Positions 52,308 to 60,990 of a stretch of 64,000 nucleotides of DNA are shown here, one piece after another (within the stretch, counting starts at the first letter, position 1; every line of letters starts with the position of its first letter). Under the pieces are notes generated by a model. The model was not told where the DNA came from. It saw nothing but the letters and a program-made list of their open reading frames with translations, and searched no databases. Both the position numbers and the translations under genes were made by a program. This DNA is from Reyranella sp. GTDB lineage: Bacteria > Pseudomonadota > Alphaproteobacteria > Reyranellales > Reyranellaceae. Location: positions 1 through 64,000 of the forward strand of contig JAIEOV010000025.1 of the NCBI GenBank assembly GCA_019750135.1, in the 5' to 3' direction.

Positions 52308-52490
52308 CTATTCCTTTCGCTCCTTGGCCTTTACGCGTTCGCGCTGCTCCACCGTCAGCAGAGCCTCGAGCTCGGCAATGCGAGCGTCTTTGGTTTCACC
52401 CTCCGCGATCAGCTGGGCGATCGTGAGCGCGTCCTGCCCGATGCGCTGGCCCAGGAACTCCGCGCCCTTATGGAAGGGACCAGCGCTCAT
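52308..52490 (-). CDS. small coiled-coil phage protein
   Basis: 60 aa with a heptad-like charged helix (DARIAELEALLTVEQRERVKAKERKE). The start overlaps the upstream stop as ATGA. Function unknown; its position before the lysis genes suggests a chaperone or accessory role. Confidence 0.6.
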   Translation of the reverse strand: MSAGPFHKGAEFLGQRIGQDALTIAQLIAEGETKDARIAELEALLTVEQRERVKAKERKE

Positions 52491-52669
52491 CTGCCGTACT
52501 GGCCCGCGTAGCTCGCAACGGCGCGCTCCATGACGAACTGGACGTATTCGTCATCCGTCGTCCACGGCCCTGGATCGTCCGCGCCTTTGCTCTTGTTGTA
52601 GGCTTCGCGCGCGGCGGTGATGCCGGCGAGCTTTGCTGGTTCGGTGATGGTAACGCTGAAGACAGCCAT
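52487..52669 (-). CDS. small phage protein of unknown function
   Basis: 60 aa (AVFSVTITEPAKLAGITAAREAYN at the start), of a type often found just after tail-fibre genes. It has a predicted beta-strand then helix, no motif, and is coupled to the next gene by ATGA. Confidence 0.6.
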   Translation of the reverse strand: MAVFSVTITEPAKLAGITAAREAYNKSKGADDPGPWTTDDEYVQFVMERAVASYAGQYGR

Positions 52670-52683
52670 GACAGTTTCCTCCT

Positions 52684-53703
52684 TCAGGGCTCAGTGGCGA
52701 TGACTTGGATGGCGCCGGTTGGAAAGCGCACCACGAGCTGCGTCTTGCCGCCGCCATCGTCGCGACAATAAAAGTAAGCGTTGTTGCCGGAAGGCGCGGA
52801 CGGATCAGTACGCTCAGTGAGGCGGATGGCGGCACCGTTCAAACCGCTGTCGCTGATGCCAAGCAGACCATCGCCGATGTCCAGCAATTGCGTCGAGCCT
52901 GCGAAACGAAGCCCGCTTGCGAACCCCGCTGCTGTACTGATGATGCCGGTGCGATCGACTGAGAACACATTGCCGCCAGCGCCGATGCGCCCACGCACCA
53001 GATAGTGCGGCCCGGCGCCGATCGACGTCTCGGTTGGGTTGATGTCGAGGATGGTATAGGTCCCGGACGCCTGATTGATCGATGGCGCAAGTCGAGTATG
53101 AAGCTGATTGGTGCTGGTCAGACCGATGCCATACACACCGAATTGTGCCTGAGCGGATGTCCCGTCACGACGAACCGACACCGGGGCGACAGGGCCGTTT
53201 GCCGGCGTGTAAGCGCCGTCCTCCACACCAATGACGGTGCCTGCTGCCTGCAGGCGCAGAGCCCGCGCCACTCCTGTCCCCGCTATTTCCTGCGAGTCCA
53301 ATACGAAGACGTTGCTGCTCCACTTGAGAGCGGCGCGCTCGTAGTTCGACGAGTCCGTGAAGGTATTGTAGATGCGAAACGCCTGGGCGTTTACCCCATT
53401 CCGCTGCGCCAACGTGCCGGCCGCGTCTCTGAATATCGCAGTGTCGAAACTCGACACAGCCCCGCTGGACCATCCATAGGACCCCTGATTGACGATAGTG
53501 TTGGCCGCGAAATTCAGACGGTCGGCGCCGCCCACGCAGTACGCCGTCTGGCCGGATCCGAGCCGTCGAAAGCCGGTGCTCGGCTCCGCCGCAAAGGCCG
53601 CTCCGGGTGCGTTGGTCGTGCCATCCGGCCATACGGATGGTTTTGCGGTGAGTGCGGCGACGATGGTCGCGGAGCTGACCGGCGGGGCCCCGAATCGGAT
53701 CAT
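52684..53703 (-). CDS. phage tail spike/fibre-like protein
   Basis: This 339-aa protein is rich in Gly, Ser, Thr and Asn with beta-repeat character (GVYGIGLTSTNQLHTRLAPSINQAS, FASGLRFAGSTQLLDIGDGLLGIS). The C-terminal NNAYFYCRDDGGGKTQLVVRFPTGAIQVI resembles the tail of many fibre proteins. It is likely a host-contact protein; no enzyme motif. Confidence 0.65.
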   Translation of the reverse strand: MIRFGAPPVSSATIVAALTAKPSVWPDGTTNAPGAAFAAEPSTGFRRLGSGQTAYCVGGADRLNFAANTIVNQGSYGWSSGAVSSFDTAIFRDAAGTLAQRNGVNAQAFRIYNTFTDSSNYERAALKWSSNVFVLDSQEIAGTGVARALRLQAAGTVIGVEDGAYTPANGPVAPVSVRRDGTSAQAQFGVYGIGLTSTNQLHTRLAPSINQASGTYTILDINPTETSIGAGPHYLVRGRIGAGGNVFSVDRTGIISTAAGFASGLRFAGSTQLLDIGDGLLGISDSGLNGAAIRLTERTDPSAPSGNNAYFYCRDDGGGKTQLVVRFPTGAIQVIATEP

Positions 53704-53714
53704 TCCCGTTCTCC

Positions 53715-54005
53715 CTAACCGAAGTAGAGGACTTTGACGGTGGCGCTCGCCGCCTCTTCGATCAGGCGGACGTTCGCCAGATCCTCGCGAGTGGTGACCG
53801 TCAGGTCCTGGCCTGCGTAGAGCAGCGGATCGGCCGACGTCGGCGTGGTGCCGTCGAAGGCGATCCGGACTCCCTGCGTCTCCGGGATCAGCACGGCGGA
53901 ACGCGCATTGTCGGGCAGCGCGAGGCTTTTCGCTGTCGACAGCGACGTGATCTGCTCGGTGCCGACATAGCGGTCATTGCCGAGCGTGGTTGGAACGTTG
54001 CCCAT
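53715..54005 (-). CDS. phage protein of unknown function
   Basis: 96 aa, compact and beta-rich (ARSAVLIPETQGVRIAFDGTTPTSADPLLYAGQDLTVT). It may be a small fibre-associated or head-decoration protein. It lies between two tail-fibre genes on the same strand. Confidence 0.65.
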   Translation of the reverse strand: MGNVPTTLGNDRYVGTEQITSLSTAKSLALPDNARSAVLIPETQGVRIAFDGTTPTSADPLLYAGQDLTVTTREDLANVRLIEEAASATVKVLYFG

Positions 54006-54018
54006 GGGTTACTGCCTC

Positions 54019-54948
54019 TCAAATGCGGATTAGGTAATTGAGGACTCGGGTCGGCTGGACGATGCTGAAGGCGCCCGAGGTACCGGATGCCGTCACGACC
54101 ACGGGAATGTTGATGTGAACGGCGTGTGTATGATTGAGCGTAACCTGCTGCTCCTGTGGTCCGGCTGAGCTACGGAACTCCGCTTGCCCGGCACCATCCG
54201 TTATCGCGGTACCAATCGCCGCGCCGGAGCCGCTGACGGTCGTGCTTGCCGTGTTCGTTTGGCTGCCAAGTGCAGCATTGAGCAGACCTGCGCCTGCAAG
54301 ATTGCCGGACTCGGACCCGCCCATGTCGCTTTTGCCGGCGGGAACGCGGCCCCTCAGGTCAGGCAGCTGGAAAGTGGTGCTCCCATCTCCGGCGCCGTAA
54401 GCCGTGTCGATGGCAGCGAACAGACCAGCATAGGTCGTCCGCGACACGATCTGTCCGTAGCATAATAGCGAACCCGACGGCGCCGTCCGCCCAGCAAACG
54501 GCAGGACCTCACCTGTCCTGTTCGGGTAGTCAAGGAGCCGATAAGCGCCGCTGTCACCGTGGAAGGCAACGCGGAACACCTGATTGACGCCAACCAGGCC
54601 CGGCGGAGCGATCCGCCAAGCCTCTGCCGCATAGTAGTGCAGCGGCGTTGCTCCCAGATTGTTCACGTTGATCGTGGCGTCGATTCCATTGGCCGCATGG
54701 AACTGCATGAGGTGCGTCATGCCGTCGACCCGGCCGCTCGGGGCCACCGCGTAATTCAGCACGTAAGCTGTCGCGGAGCCGCTCGTGAGCCTGGGGATCG
54801 TCCAACCGTAGAACCGCTTCAAGGCGCCCTGATGAGCCCGCAGAACGTTGTTGACGCCGCTCGGCGCCATTCCTTCGGGGGCGCCATCGGGTGCGCTCGC
54901 CGTGTTGGCGTTGTCGTCCTCGTTCCAGCTGGCCGCGGTGATGTCCAT
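54019..54948 (-). CDS. phage tail collar domain protein (copy 1)
   Basis: This 309-aa protein has a tail-collar domain about residues 155-215 (GSLLCYGQIVSRTTYAGLF, LPDLRGRVPAGKSDMGG), then a Gly/Ser/Thr-rich region and a C-terminal TRVLNYLIRI strand. The same domain occurs at 56506-57129, so the pair is paralogous. Start and upstream stop overlap (TAATG at 54946-54950). Confidence 0.85.
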   Translation of the reverse strand: MDITAASWNEDDNANTASAPDGAPEGMAPSGVNNVLRAHQGALKRFYGWTIPRLTSGSATAYVLNYAVAPSGRVDGMTHLMQFHAANGIDATINVNNLGATPLHYYAAEAWRIAPPGLVGVNQVFRVAFHGDSGAYRLLDYPNRTGEVLPFAGRTAPSGSLLCYGQIVSRTTYAGLFAAIDTAYGAGDGSTTFQLPDLRGRVPAGKSDMGGSESGNLAGAGLLNAALGSQTNTASTTVSGSGAAIGTAITDGAGQAEFRSSAGPQEQQVTLNHTHAVHINIPVVVTASGTSGAFSIVQPTRVLNYLIRI

Positions 54949-56036
54949 TACATCAGCCCCCGCGGGGTCGCTGCGCGCCCCATGATGACGTGGCGCCCGC
55001 CGATCTCACGCGTTGGCCCGCCGCGCGCCTCGACGTCCTGAGCCATGGGGCCGACGACCTTGGGATAGGTCTTCGGATCATCCTTGTAGCGATAGGCGTA
55101 CATCGGCAGACCGGTGAGCGGATCGACGCCCAGCTTTTCGATGTCGGTCTTCATTCGCCGATCGCTGGCGATCCCGAGATACGGCAAGCTTTCGATACCC
55201 GTGCCGACGATGGATGCGAGTGGACCCAGGATGCTTCCCAAGCCGCCGCCACCGCCACCGCCGGTGTTCCATCCCATCGTGGTGCCGCTCCCAAGCGTCT
55301 GCCCTCCGGGGAACATGCCGAGGTAGCGCTGCGCCATTCCGGTCAGGTAGTCGGGCTGGGCATAGAAATTGGAGCGACCGGCGTCGAGGCGTGCCTGATT
55401 GTTCGCCGTGTCGCTCGCGCCGATGCGTTGGAGCATGTCAAGCCAGCCGCCCGCTTGGTTGCTCATCTGACCGAGGGCACCGGGAAGCATTGAAGCCGCA
55501 GATGATTGAAGCCCGCGCTCCATGCCATAGATATCGGAAGCGGCTTTGGCAGATGCGTCTGCCTGCGCTCGAGCAACGTCGCTCTGGAACTTGTCGCGCA
55601 AAGACTCCCACTGCAGCCCGCCGCCGGGCCGGCCCGCGCTGCCGAAGGTCGCCTCCAACGACGGAAGAACGCGGTCGGCGAATTGCTCGTTCTGGGGCCG
55701 AAACATGGCCTCGAGAGAGCGCGCCATGTAGGGATTGCCTGCGTCGAGGTATTTGCCGCTTGCGGCATCGCCAAGATAGTCGACCGCCGGGCTGAATTTG
55801 TCGGCCAGGGTGTTAAGACCGCCCGTCGCCCATCCCCAGGTCGCATCACGCGCCGACTGCTGTGCCGGCGACGCGCCGGCAATTTGGGCGAGCGGCGCAT
55901 TGGGATTCAGATCTTCCCACCTGCGCAGTCCGGCCAGCTGTCGAAGCAGATCTTCCTGCACATAGGGATGCGGCTCCGACCTGCTCTGATTGCTCGTGCT
56001 CTGCAGCTGCGTGCCTGGTGTTGCCTGACCGCCCAT
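54948..56036 (-). CDS. phage tail protein with S74-like C-terminal chaperone region
   Basis: This 362-aa protein is helical in its first two thirds, while the C-terminal part (IASDRRMKTDIEKLG, PMYAYRYKDDP, GPMAQDVEARGG) matches the intramolecular chaperone (peptidase S74) of tail spikes. A fibre-assembly role is likely. ATG at 56036 overlaps the upstream stop (ATGA). Confidence 0.75.
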   Translation of the reverse strand: MGGQATPGTQLQSTSNQSRSEPHPYVQEDLLRQLAGLRRWEDLNPNAPLAQIAGASPAQQSARDATWGWATGGLNTLADKFSPAVDYLGDAASGKYLDAGNPYMARSLEAMFRPQNEQFADRVLPSLEATFGSAGRPGGGLQWESLRDKFQSDVARAQADASAKAASDIYGMERGLQSSAASMLPGALGQMSNQAGGWLDMLQRIGASDTANNQARLDAGRSNFYAQPDYLTGMAQRYLGMFPGGQTLGSGTTMGWNTGGGGGGGLGSILGPLASIVGTGIESLPYLGIASDRRMKTDIEKLGVDPLTGLPMYAYRYKDDPKTYPKVVGPMAQDVEARGGPTREIGGRHVIMGRAATPRGLM

Positions 56037-56509
56037 CAAAGCCTCCTCATCCATGAAGCCTTGCCGTCGACGATGACCGGCTCGCCGCCGGACAGCCGAA
56101 CGATGCGTTGCCAGCCGCCGCGGCTTTGCGTGCCCCAGACATGCGTGCAGCCCAGTGAACGCGCCCACGGCTCGACAGTGGCCAGGAAGTTGGCGGTCCA
56201 TTCGGCCATCCGCGATCCTCCCACCAGCCAGAGCCGGCAGCCCTTCTCCCCGATCAGCGTGATCTGCGTGGTGACGGCGGCGATCACCCTCCTTCGCGCC
56301 TTCGGCGCTTCGGAGGACAAGTCCTCCGAAGCCGAAGGCGAAGGAGGATCGTCGAGGACAGCCCACAACTGCGCCTGTCCGTGCAGCAATACTCCGAGGA
56401 CTTCTTGCTCGGTGCCGCCGTTCGTGCGCGCGGCAGCGCGCTCGAGCAGCGGCCAGGCCTCTGGCCAGAACAAGCCAAGATCGCGGCGCGGTATGCCCAT
56501 GAGCATCAT
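56036..56509 (-). CDS. phage protein of unknown function carrying an in-frame palindromic insert
   Basis: 157 aa. The C-terminal part (ITLIGEKGCRLWLVGGSRMAEWTANFLATVEPWARSLGC) recalls small phage proteins near tail genes. A 60-bp palindrome (56287-56346) is inserted in frame and encodes the low-complexity stretch PPSPSASEDLSSEAPKARR. The start overlaps the upstream stop as ATGA. Confidence 0.6.
   Translation of the reverse strand: MMLMGIPRRDLGLFWPEAWPLLERAAARTNGGTEQEVLGVLLHGQAQLWAVLDDPPSPSASEDLSSEAPKARRRVIAAVTTQITLIGEKGCRLWLVGGSRMAEWTANFLATVEPWARSLGCTHVWGTQSRGGWQRIVRLSGGEPVIVDGKASWMRRL
56287..56346. repeat. imperfect palindrome inserted in a phage coding gene
   Basis: The arms start CCTCCTTCGC on both strands and pair over 26 of 30 positions, with two extra GC dinucleotides in the left arm. 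The length is a multiple of three, so the reading frame is kept. It looks like a mobile palindromic element of the type known inside Rickettsia genes. Confidence 0.65.
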
Positions 56510-57129
56510 GTGGCAATCACGTAGTTGAGGATGAGGGTCGGCTGCGTGTTGTTGTGCGCGCCGCCGCTGCCGGCGTTCTGGACGCTGATGCCGGTGTTCG
56601 ACGCATTGCTGCCGGCGACGTTGAGATTGTTGCCGTCGCCCCACGAAGCGCGCCCCGTGAAGGTGCTGGCGGGATTGCCCGCCGGCGTCGTATGCGAATG
56701 GCCGGGATCGGTAACGCCATGGCTGTGTACGGGCATCTCGCCCGTGACGAGCGTATGGGTGGCCGCGCCGCCGGTACCGCCGAGGCTCGTGCGGTTGGCG
56801 ACGCCGCCGTTGAGGCGGCCGGCATCGCTGCCGCCCATGTCGTCCTTGCCCGCCGCCACGCGGCCGCGAAGGTCGGGCAGGTTGAAGGTCGTCGACCAGT
56901 CACCCGGGCCGTAGGCCGTGCCGATCGCGGTAAAGAGATCGGCGTAGGTCGCGCGCGAGACCGCCTGGCCATGGCAGAGCAGCCAACCGTCGGGCGCCGT
57001 CGCGCCGGCATAAAACATGATGCAGCCCGCCGGCACGCCCAGCAGCGTGTTGTAGTCGCGGATCAGCACGTTCACCCGCTCGGTGATCGAGCGCGTGTCG
57101 GCAGTCAAGGGCAGCGCAGGAAGAGTCAT
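56506..57129 (-). CDS. phage tail collar domain protein (copy 2)
   Basis: This 207-aa protein has a tail collar domain (GWLLCHGQAVSRATYADLF, FNLPDLRGRVAAGKDDMGG) in residues about 45-105 and a beta-rich C-terminus ending LILNYVIAT. It is shorter than copy 1 at 54019. The N-terminus (SITERVNVLIRDYNTLLG) is helical and may attach to the tail. Confidence 0.85.
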   Translation of the reverse strand: MTLPALPLTADTRSITERVNVLIRDYNTLLGVPAGCIMFYAGATAPDGWLLCHGQAVSRATYADLFTAIGTAYGPGDWSTTFNLPDLRGRVAAGKDDMGGSDAGRLNGGVANRTSLGGTGGAATHTLVTGEMPVHSHGVTDPGHSHTTPAGNPASTFTGRASWGDGNNLNVAGSNASNTGISVQNAGSGGAHNNTQPTLILNYVIAT

Positions 57130-58613
57130 TGCGCACCTGCCGGCCGGACATCGAGGTCATCGATGCCCTGCATGTTCTGCCACGTCCCGCCAGGCGTCTC
57201 GCCCGCCGGCATGGTGGCGCGCACCCTGAAGTACCTGCCACTGCCGTAGACTGGCGCCATGCCGGCGGGCGTGAGGCTCGCCGGAGGGCCGTAGGCGACG
57301 GTGGACTGCTGCGTCTCGCGCGCTCCGAGTTGGATCTGCGGGCTACCACCATCGATCAAGGGCCGAAGAGCGCGGACCACTGATCGCATCCCGGCCTTGC
57401 CGGGATTGAATTCCCCCGTCTCCACCGTGGCCGCCAGCGACGGACCGGAGAACGAGCCGCTGCAATGCGACGTGTCGAAGGCGAACAGCAGCAGCGACAG
57501 GGTGCCGGTCCAGAAGGACGAATCGAGCGAATACGGGAGGGAGTCGAGGTCGCCGTCGCCAAAGTCATCGAGGTCTTCCAGGGTATAGGCCTGCTGGCTC
57601 ACCCCCCCGAACACCAGCTCGCACTCGACGATCGCCCGGCTCCAACGCTCGGTGTGCCAGTTGTAAATCAACAGGCGGTTGGGGATGCCGCCGACGCCGC
57701 CGCCGTCAGCGGGATAGGCGTAGACGTACAGCCCGCGCACGGGATCGATGGCCGACGAGCTGAAAAACTGCTTGGTCTCGTCGAACTCAGCCCAGAAGGT
57801 GCGATCGACCTTGCCGCGGCCGATCGGTGCGATGGCCTGGCCGCTGCGCACCATGTAGAAGCCCGACTTGTGCAGGAAGAACGCCATATCGAGCAGGCCG
57901 GCGACACTGCCGGGCACGCTCGCGCCGATGTCGTTGGCGATCTTATCGATGCGGAAGACCACCGGCGGACCTTCGTAGGTCATGCGGCGCACACTGGTTT
58001 CCTGGAAGATCAGACCGTATTCGCCGCCGACCAGACCCGTGACGTTACCGCCGTCAGGGAGGTCCTGCAGGTCGGCCTGCGCGCTGAGCGAGGTGCCCCA
58101 GATTTCGCAATTGTTGAACCCGGACCACTGGACACGCTGCGGCGCGTTGCCAATCTTCCCTATCAGGACGAAATCGCGGACCGTTGTCACGAACGTGCCA
58201 ACCGGCGGCGTGCCGCCGAGCGCCATCCAGTTGGTTCCGGTGCCGAGGTCGAACTTCTGCGGGGCATCGACACCGTTGACGGCAATGGCGAGCGCGCCGA
58301 ACTGCGCGAAGCGCCACAGGTTGTCGCCGCCCGGCGCATAGGGCCCACCCGCCGTGCGCGACACGTCATTCCAGGTCGTGTCCGTCAGCATGTAGAGCTT
58401 GCTGGCATCGCCAGCGAACATCTTTGTAGCGCCGGCTATGCCGCGGAACCATGCCGCGCCTTGGGCACGCAACGCGATCGGATCCGACACGCCCGCGAGA
58501 CTGTTGAGTGGCCGGTAGCTCTCCTCTGCCGGTACGACATTGAGCGCCTCCCGCGCCCACTGGCCAAGCGCAGGCATGTCAGGGCGCCATTCGGCAAACG
58601 GAATGAGGGTCAT
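57126..58613 (-). CDS. phage tail/stabilisation protein (P22 gp10-like)
   Basis: 495 aa, beta-rich with a repeated W-containing pattern (GAAWFRGIAGATKMFAGDASKLYMLTDTTWNDVS). Length and position after the adaptor fit a packaged-DNA stabilisation or tail-hub protein of podoviruses. Coupled to its neighbours by 4-bp overlaps. Confidence 0.7.
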   Translation of the reverse strand: MTLIPFAEWRPDMPALGQWAREALNVVPAEESYRPLNSLAGVSDPIALRAQGAAWFRGIAGATKMFAGDASKLYMLTDTTWNDVSRTAGGPYAPGGDNLWRFAQFGALAIAVNGVDAPQKFDLGTGTNWMALGGTPPVGTFVTTVRDFVLIGKIGNAPQRVQWSGFNNCEIWGTSLSAQADLQDLPDGGNVTGLVGGEYGLIFQETSVRRMTYEGPPVVFRIDKIANDIGASVPGSVAGLLDMAFFLHKSGFYMVRSGQAIAPIGRGKVDRTFWAEFDETKQFFSSSAIDPVRGLYVYAYPADGGGVGGIPNRLLIYNWHTERWSRAIVECELVFGGVSQQAYTLEDLDDFGDGDLDSLPYSLDSSFWTGTLSLLLFAFDTSHCSGSFSGPSLAATVETGEFNPGKAGMRSVVRALRPLIDGGSPQIQLGARETQQSTVAYGPPASLTPAGMAPVYGSGRYFRVRATMPAGETPGGTWQNMQGIDDLDVRPAGAQ

Positions 58614-59275
58614 GGAAGCATCCCCGCTCGCAAGCGGATCACGGGCGCAGCCGACGCGGTGATGCGCTGGGTGCGTGCATTGAGGCCGGCGACGCTGGCG
58701 TTGTAGAGCTGCAGGTAGCGCTGGGCGCCAAATTCGTCCTGCGTGAAGACTGCCGCCTCGATCAGGCAGCCGAAAAGGTACACGTCCGGATATCTGGTCA
58801 GGATGTCGTTGGCAGTAGCGCCCGTGGGCGTCTCGAGCTTTCGATAGTAGCGGAGCGTCGCCGTCGCACCGGCCGGATCGTCTTTCACGCGGAAACTCGT
58901 GCCGGAAACAGCGATCTTGGCGACGCCACCCAGGCGTTGAGCACCGTAGGCGTCAAGGGTGCGCTGGCTCACGATGTCCAGCAGGGTCTGGGGACTGTTG
59001 AGCAGGATGCTGATGAGCTCGATGAAGCTTTCAGGCTGCGCCACCGTCGCCTGTAAGACGAACGTGGAGTCCGTCGCCTCCATCTCGACGATGCGCAATG
59101 GATCGGACCGCAGCGGATTGCCCGCATCCTCCGTTGCGTGGCCGTAGTACATGCGTCGCTCGCAGCCGTGCAAAAAATCGTCGAAGCGTGAGTCGAGCAA
59201 CGTGTCGCCCGTGCGGGCCAGCCAGGCGAGAACACCCGCTCTCAAGCCTGTGTAGGTGGAGATCTGCGCAGACAT
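58610..59275 (-). CDS. phage head-tail adaptor-like protein (SU10-type)
   Basis: 221 aa. The stretch LLDSRFDDFLHGCERRMYYG resembles the helix of podovirus adaptor proteins that sit under the portal. ATG at 59275 is chosen; upstream codons read like antisense. Confidence 0.65.
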   Translation of the reverse strand: MSAQISTYTGLRAGVLAWLARTGDTLLDSRFDDFLHGCERRMYYGHATEDAGNPLRSDPLRIVEMEATDSTFVLQATVAQPESFIELISILLNSPQTLLDIVSQRTLDAYGAQRLGGVAKIAVSGTSFRVKDDPAGATATLRYYRKLETPTGATANDILTRYPDVYLFGCLIEAAVFTQDEFGAQRYLQLYNASVAGLNARTQRITASAAPVIRLRAGMLP

Positions 59276-59280
59276 TTTTC

Positions 59281-59715
59281 CTACTTGGCTCTTTCCGCCT
59301 TGGCCGAGGTTTCGGCGGACATGCCGGAGCCTCGTGGGACAGGGCCTACTTCGTCGTTGTTGGTCCAGAGCACTCGTGCGCCGAAGCCGCATCGCGGCGA
59401 AGGAGTATCGGTCCGCAGCCAGCGCCAGTCGGCATCGTCCAGCAGGGCGTCGACCTTCTGTTGATGGTCGGGGTTCCAGTAGTCGACGCCGAGCTCGTTG
59501 CGCCACTTGGCAATGACGATCAGCGGAATGCGCGCGACCATGCGGACGTCGCGGGCCGTGTTGTAAGAGTCGCAGTGGTTCCGCGCCTCCCGGTTCAGAT
59601 CAAGCAATGCCTCCACCTGCTGCGACGATTTCTGCGCCCAGTCGCCTTCCCCGTTCTCCAGCCACCATTGCGCCAGGCCGGATGCGGGATCGAAGCCGAG
59701 AAGACGCGCCGTCAC
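59281..59715 (-). CDS. phage protein of unknown function
   Basis: 144 aa, helical, with DVRMVARIPLIVIAKWRNELGVDYWNPDHQQKVDALLDDADWRWLRT, a pattern also seen in other podovirus late genes. GTG at 59715 overlaps the upstream stop (GTGA). Confidence 0.65.
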   Translation of the reverse strand: MTARLLGFDPASGLAQWWLENGEGDWAQKSSQQVEALLDLNREARNHCDSYNTARDVRMVARIPLIVIAKWRNELGVDYWNPDHQQKVDALLDDADWRWLRTDTPSPRCGFGARVLWTNNDEVGPVPRGSGMSAETSAKAERAK

Positions 59716-59987
59716 GACAGACCTCCCTCGAGCGGAGCCGAAAGTATCTCCGCCTGGTTGCGATCGGAGAGGAAGCGCGCAAGGTCGGCCGGTACCGTAA
59801 GTCGGGTGCGCTTCAAAACTCTGGATGTCGAAACATCGGATGCCGCCCAAGGGCCTCCGACGTTTCCCGAAGCGTCGACCGGGAGGTAGACGTGGTCGAC
59901 CGTGATCACGACGGCGACCGCCGCCTCTGCCATGCAGGCGCCTGCCGATTTGCGAGAACGCGCCGATTTGGGCTTTGTGTTGGTCAT
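59712..59987 (-). CDS. small phage protein of unknown function
   Basis: 91 aa with a basic N-terminus and a compact part (VAVVITVDHVYLPVDASGNVGG) that could be a decoration or head-closure protein. It is separated from the capsid gene by a short GC-rich hairpin-like gap. Confidence 0.6.
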   Translation of the reverse strand: MTNTKPKSARSRKSAGACMAEAAVAVVITVDHVYLPVDASGNVGGPWAASDVSTSRVLKRTRLTVPADLARFLSDRNQAEILSAPLEGGLS

Positions 59988-60018
59988 GGATAGTCCCTCG
60001 CTTCGCGCGGGATGACGG

Positions 60019-60969
60019 CTAGGTAAGATCGGCGACGATGCCGTTGCCGGCTTCGTTGCGGCTTTCGAGGGTGACCTCGCCGATGATGTGGAACTTGCGG
60101 GCGTCTCCGGTCTTGGCGAGCTCCTCCTTCTTCCACTCGCGCAGCCACAGGAGGCGCCACAGCGTCGGATCGATGACCTCGATCTCGCGCCCGCGTACGA
60201 AACGGCTGGCCATCGCATTGAAGGTGCCGAAGTCGCTGACATAGCGATCGACGGCGCCGATCACGGTCGCGGCCTTGCCCTTGGGTTCCTGATATTGCGT
60301 GGCGATGCCGGTAAAGGCGGAGAACGCCTGCTTCTGCGTGCCGCCCATCAAGAGCAGCGTCGGCTTGCCTCCTGCCGTCCACACCGACTTGATCACCGTC
60401 TTGAGCAGCGGTTCGGTCGAAACGCGCTGTGTCCCGTCGGTCGGCGCCACCGTGTTGCCGCCAGTGAAACCGCCAGATGCACCGCCGGCCCCTCGTGAGA
60501 CATTGGTGGCTACCCAGCTCTCGAAGCCGCCCATCTTGCGCGTCACCGCACCCGACTGCGCCATCGAAGGCTGGTTCTGGCAAGCGATGGCTTCGAGATC
60601 CATCTTGACGCGACGGCCGGCCAGCGCGGTCTGGTAGCTGATCTCGCTGTCGCGCCCTGCCTTCTTAATCGCCTCCTGGGTGTTGGAGATGGTGAAGGGC
60701 TTCTTCAGGATCTGCGTGCGGTTGCCCGCGCGCACCGTCGGCACCACTGGCGAGGCCGTGCTCTCGTCGCCCTCGAGATTGGAGTTGTTGGTGTCGGCGT
60801 TGCCCAGCGTGTCGAGCTGCCATTCCTCATAGGTTGCGTCGGCCTGGCCGGATCCGATCATGCTGATGAACGGCGTCTCGTCCCGGTTCAGGATCGTGAT
60901 GATATTGTGCAGCGATTCGCGGTTACCCACGGCGCTGTTGGTGATGAAGGTGTTGACCGGTGCAGCCAT
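60019..60969 (-). CDS. major capsid protein (SU10/DUF5309 type)
   Basis: This 316-aa protein starts directly with NTFITNSAVGNRESLHNIITILNRDETPFISMIGSG, the pattern of SU10-like capsid proteins (DUF5309), and ends with EVIDPTLWRLLWLREWKKEELAKTGDARKF. It builds the procapsid shell; the scaffold gene is directly upstream. Confidence 0.85.
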   Translation of the reverse strand: MAAPVNTFITNSAVGNRESLHNIITILNRDETPFISMIGSGQADATYEEWQLDTLGNADTNNSNLEGDESTASPVVPTVRAGNRTQILKKPFTISNTQEAIKKAGRDSEISYQTALAGRRVKMDLEAIACQNQPSMAQSGAVTRKMGGFESWVATNVSRGAGGASGGFTGGNTVAPTDGTQRVSTEPLLKTVIKSVWTAGGKPTLLLMGGTQKQAFSAFTGIATQYQEPKGKAATVIGAVDRYVSDFGTFNAMASRFVRGREIEVIDPTLWRLLWLREWKKEELAKTGDARKFHIIGEVTLESRNEAGNGIVADLT

Positions 60970-60990
60970 GCGCTGCGCTCCTCCTCGTGC

